This document shows positions 5,872-7,301 of a stretch of DNA of 7,301 nt, in pieces. Position 1 is the stretch's first letter; each line of letters begins with the position of its first letter. The position numbers and the translations under genes were made by a program. The notes below the pieces were generated by a model that had not been told where the DNA came from, ran no database searches, and saw only the letters and a list, made by a program, of their open reading frames with translations. Source of the stretch: Hyphomicrobiales bacterium (GTDB lineage Bacteria; Pseudomonadota; Alphaproteobacteria; Rhizobiales; JAKIUO01); assembly GCA_027069645.1 (NCBI GenBank), contig JALXEI010000092.1, positions 1 through 7,301 of the forward strand, read 5' to 3'.

Positions 5872-5938
5872 AACAGGTCAATCTTTTGCGCCCTGGTATT
5901 TATCGACCTGCTTGCTGCTCCCGGATCATGTCATAGTG

Positions 5939-6349
5939 CTATTTCTTTTTAACGCGGACCGTGACATCGACCTGGGTGATTTTTGTGCCTTCCGGGGCAT
6001 CGGGGAGATTTTCGAGCAGCACCATATCGGTGGGGATGTCGACCAGCTTCCCCTCTCCTTCATGGTAAAAGTGAAAATGTTGCGATGTGTTGGTATCAAA
6101 ATAGGTTTTGGCACCTTCAACGGCCACTTCGCGCAGCAGACCGGCACTGGTAAACTGGTGAAGGGTATTATAGACCGTCGCCAGGGAAACAGCGACACCG
6201 GCGTTCATCGCTTCCTCGTGCAGGCGCTCGGCCGTTACATGCCGGTTGCCCGCCGAAAACAGCAGGTTGCCCAGTGATTTTCTTTGTCTTGTCGGGCGCA
6301 GACCGGCATCTCGCAAGCGGTCAACAAGTTCATCATTGTTGTCGGTCAA
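5939..6349 (-). CDS. irr: Irr, iron/heme-responsive Fur-family transcription regulator
   Basis: The product is 136 residues. Irr is the alphaproteobacterial Fur-family member that accumulates when iron is scarce, responds to heme and controls heme and iron genes. The sequence shows the winged-helix DNA-binding part (about 10-80) with GLRPTRQRK (16-24), RHVTAERLHEEA (36-47) and the near-diagnostic VSLATVYNTLHQFT (54-67), then GLLREV, KTYFDTNTSQHFHFYHEGEGKL (81-102) containing the HxH motif (His91, His93) implicated in heme sensing, and a C-terminal dimerisation part. The start is a TTG, five codons after an in-frame stop, with AGGA 10 bases before it and GGA closer still; no better in-frame start exists. 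The N-terminal Cys-Pro heme regulatory motif of Bradyrhizobium Irr is absent, as in many other Irr proteins. It is divergent from fabA. Confidence 0.95.
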   Translation of the reverse strand: MTDNNDELVDRLRDAGLRPTRQRKSLGNLLFSAGNRHVTAERLHEEAMNAGVAVSLATVYNTLHQFTSAGLLREVAVEGAKTYFDTNTSQHFHFYHEGEGKLVDIPTDMVLLENLPDAPEGTKITQVDVTVRVKKK

Positions 6350-6420
6350 TTTTCCAAAGTCCTGTTATGACCCGTCTTCCAAAGTGAAAGGGCACGGGGT
6401 TCTTTTTCCAGTTTGGAGCT

Positions 6421-6450
6421 ATTATAGTTTAAAAACACATTGTTTTGCAA
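6421..6450 (-). promoter_or_regulatory. sigma-70-type promoter of irr
   Basis: On the minus strand TTGCAA (6445-6450) and a perfect TATAAT (6421-6426) are separated by 18 bases, which fits a housekeeping promoter reading leftward. Transcription would start near 6414, giving a leader of about 65 bases before the TTG start of irr. The AT-rich block around it could also hold an operator, but I see no clear Irr-box dyad. Confidence 0.6.
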
Positions 6451-6485
6451 ATTACGCGTGAGAGGGTGAATGCGGCAAATAATCC

Positions 6486-6495
6486 TGACATGTCA
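6486..6495. promoter_or_regulatory. perfect 10-bp palindrome TGACATGTCA
   Basis: This symmetric site lies in the irr/fabA divergent region, upstream of the irr promoter. It shares TGTCA half-sites with the palindrome at 2153-2165. It could be an operator for either gene; its short length means chance is a real alternative. Confidence 0.2.
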
Positions 6496-6533
6496 AAACC
6501 TCTGCGAATTCCGGGCCAGCGTCAAAATAGGCT

Positions 6534-6580
6534 TTGTCAGCCTGGTGAAATTGCTTTAACTATCAAATCACAATTTCACC
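6534..6580 (+). promoter_or_regulatory. candidate fabA promoter region with a 10-bp dyad
   Basis: TTGTCA (6534-6539) resembles a -35 box, followed 16-17 bases later by TTAACTA, a weak -10. Across this lies a perfect inverted repeat: GGTGAAATTG at 6544-6553 and CAATTTCACC at 6571-6580, separated by 17 bases. The dyad overlaps the presumed -10 region, a position suited to a repressor, for example a fatty-acid-responsive one as is known for fabA in Escherichia coli. Regulator identity is not visible, and the promoter boxes are weak. Transcription from here would give a leader of about 100 bases. Confidence 0.35.
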
Positions 6581-6630
6581 TGCGGGCGGCTCGTGTACCA
6601 TTTACGCGCTGCCCTGATCGGTAACTGTTT

Positions 6631-6649
6631 GCTCCTTGCAGCAAGGAGC
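6631..6649 (+). promoter_or_regulatory. perfect hairpin just upstream of the fabA ribosome binding site
   Basis: GCTCCTTGC-A-GCAAGGAGC is a perfect 19-base palindrome ending 14 bases before the fabA Shine-Dalgarno GAGGAG (6664-6669). Its left arm (6631-6638) can instead pair with 6663-6670 over 8 positions including two G-U pairs, which would hide the Shine-Dalgarno. No T-run follows, so it is not an intrinsic terminator. It may be a translational control element, an mRNA-stabilising 5' structure, or a DNA operator. Confidence 0.45.
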
Positions 6650-6674
6650 CCGTTAACAAGCCCGAGGAGTAAGC

Positions 6675-7193
6675 ATGTCCGAACGCCGGAACAGTTTTGA
6701 CTATGAAGATATTCTGGCCTGTGGCCGCGGAGAGATGTTCGGCCCCGGTAATCCGCAACTGCCATTGCCCCCGATGCTGATGCTCAACCGCATCACCAGC
6801 ATTACCGAGGAGGGGGGAGCCTATGGCAAGGGACAGATGGTTGCAGAATTCGATATCACGCCGGATTTGTGGTTTTTTGATTGTCACTTCAAGGGCGATC
6901 CGGTGATGCCGGGTTGTCTGGGGCTGGATGCCCTCTGGCAGATGACGGGTTTCTATCTTGGCTGGATCGGTGGCAAGGGCAAGGGGCGGGCCATTTCAAC
7001 CGGTGAAGTCAAATTTTCCGGGATGGTCACCCCCGAGACAAAACTTGTCGAATTCACTGTCGATTTCAAACGCGTTGCCAATCGTCGTCTGGTGATGGGT
7101 GTGGCTGACGGTGTGGTCAGGGCAGATGGAGAGGAAATCTTTCATGCAAAGGATCTGCGCGTTGTGTTGTTTCAGCCGGACGAGGATGCCTGA
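6675..7193 (+). CDS. fabA: 3-hydroxydecanoyl-ACP dehydratase/isomerase FabA
   Basis: This cytoplasmic enzyme of type II fatty acid synthesis dehydrates 3-hydroxydecanoyl-ACP to trans-2-decenoyl-ACP and isomerises it to cis-3-decenoyl-ACP, the branch point to unsaturated fatty acids. The product is 172 residues, the same length as Escherichia coli FabA. The single hot-dog fold carries the active-site block WFFDCHFKGDPVMPG-CLGLDALWQM at 66-90, with His71 and Asp85 corresponding to the known catalytic pair (His70 and Asp84 when the initiator Met is not counted). Other family signatures are LPPMLMLNRI (31-40) and TGEVKFSGMVTPET. The ATG has a strong GAGGAG site 5 bases upstream. fabB follows after 67 bp in the same direction, and irr is divergent, as often found in Rhizobiales. 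Confidence 0.97.
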   Translation: MSERRNSFDYEDILACGRGEMFGPGNPQLPLPPMLMLNRITSITEEGGAYGKGQMVAEFDITPDLWFFDCHFKGDPVMPGCLGLDALWQMTGFYLGWIGGKGKGRAISTGEVKFSGMVTPETKLVEFTVDFKRVANRRLVMGVADGVVRADGEEIFHAKDLRVVLFQPDEDA

Positions 7194-7260
7194 CCTCATG
7201 TTCGAAAAGAAATAGGGAGCCGTTTATGAGTTTACGGCCTTAAATGAAGAGGGAGTGGCT
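7194..7260 (+). other. fabA-fabB spacer with two tiny overlapping-style reading frames
   Basis: Two minimal frames lie here. ATG at 7226 encodes MSLRP and is preceded by AGGGAG at a good distance. ATG at 7244 encodes MKREWL, and its TGA overlaps the fabB ATG (ATGA). The fabB ribosome binding site GGGAG lies inside the second frame. They may be chance, or may couple fabB translation to upstream ribosomes. No terminator is seen, so fabA and fabB are probably co-transcribed. Confidence 0.2.
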
Positions 7261-7301
7261 ATGAGACGTGTCGTTGTAACCGGCATGGGTATTGTGTCGA
7301 G
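7261..7301 (+). CDS. fabB: 3-oxoacyl-ACP synthase I FabB, N-terminal fragment (3' end outside window)
   Basis: Only the first 13 full codons are present (MRRVVVTGMGIVS), which match the start of beta-ketoacyl-ACP synthases of the KAS I/II group. The position directly after fabA identifies it as FabB, the condensing enzyme that elongates the cis-3-decenoyl-ACP made by FabA. The start is supported by GGGAG 5 bases before the ATG. The fragment alone could not distinguish FabB from FabF; context decides. Confidence 0.88.
   Translation, partial: MRRVVVTGMGIVS

Noticed and set aside
5872..5938. CAGGTC/GACCTG arms between the convergent YmdB-type gene and irr as a terminator
   Set aside because: The stem is only 6 bp with a loop of more than 20 bases and has no T-run placed after it, so it is not a convincing intrinsic terminator.

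Overview
The window reads as chromosomal DNA of an alphaproteobacterium, most likely from the Rhizobiales (Hyphomicrobiales) or a close relative. The evidence is an Irr-type Fur-family regulator divergent from fabA-fabB, an arrangement familiar from that group, and a 5-formyl-THF cyclo-ligase followed by a YmdB-type metallophosphoesterase. Genus or species cannot be read from this window. Most of it is GC-rich (62% by hand count at 841-900).

Layout: (1) 1-953, the C-terminal third of clpB. (2) 983-1962, an AT-richer island (35-40% GC in two 60-base lines counted by hand) with two small leftward genes, bounded by a 39-bp inverted repeat (38/39 identical). Each repeat copy carries a perfect 27-bp hairpin. 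One gene encodes a predicted secreted six-cysteine protein and the other a membrane-anchored protein; I recognise no named family for either. (3) 1963-2315, gene-free DNA with small dyads. (4) 2316-5871, a compact rightward operon of four genes: DUF4139/MuiA-type protein, GNAT acetyltransferase, 5-formyltetrahydrofolate cyclo-ligase and YmdB-like phosphodiesterase. The first three overlap and the fourth follows after 28 bp. (5) 5939-6349, leftward irr. (6) 6350-6674, the divergent irr/fabA control region, with a good irr promoter, a 10-bp dyad and a hairpin just before the fabA ribosome binding site. (7) 6675 to the end, fabA and the first 41 bases of fabB.

Functionally, fabA and fabB make unsaturated fatty acids by the anaerobic route, and irr beside them is an iron/heme-responsive transcription factor. 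ClpB is a heat-shock disaggregase. The four-gene operon mixes folate salvage, cyclic-nucleotide or RNA metabolism and two poorly defined proteins; its tight packing implies co-expression but no obvious shared pathway.

The least ordinary part is the palindrome-bounded two-gene cassette between clpB and the operon. It looks acquired and has no transposase of its own. Its function and mobility are inference; the repeat structure is directly visible.
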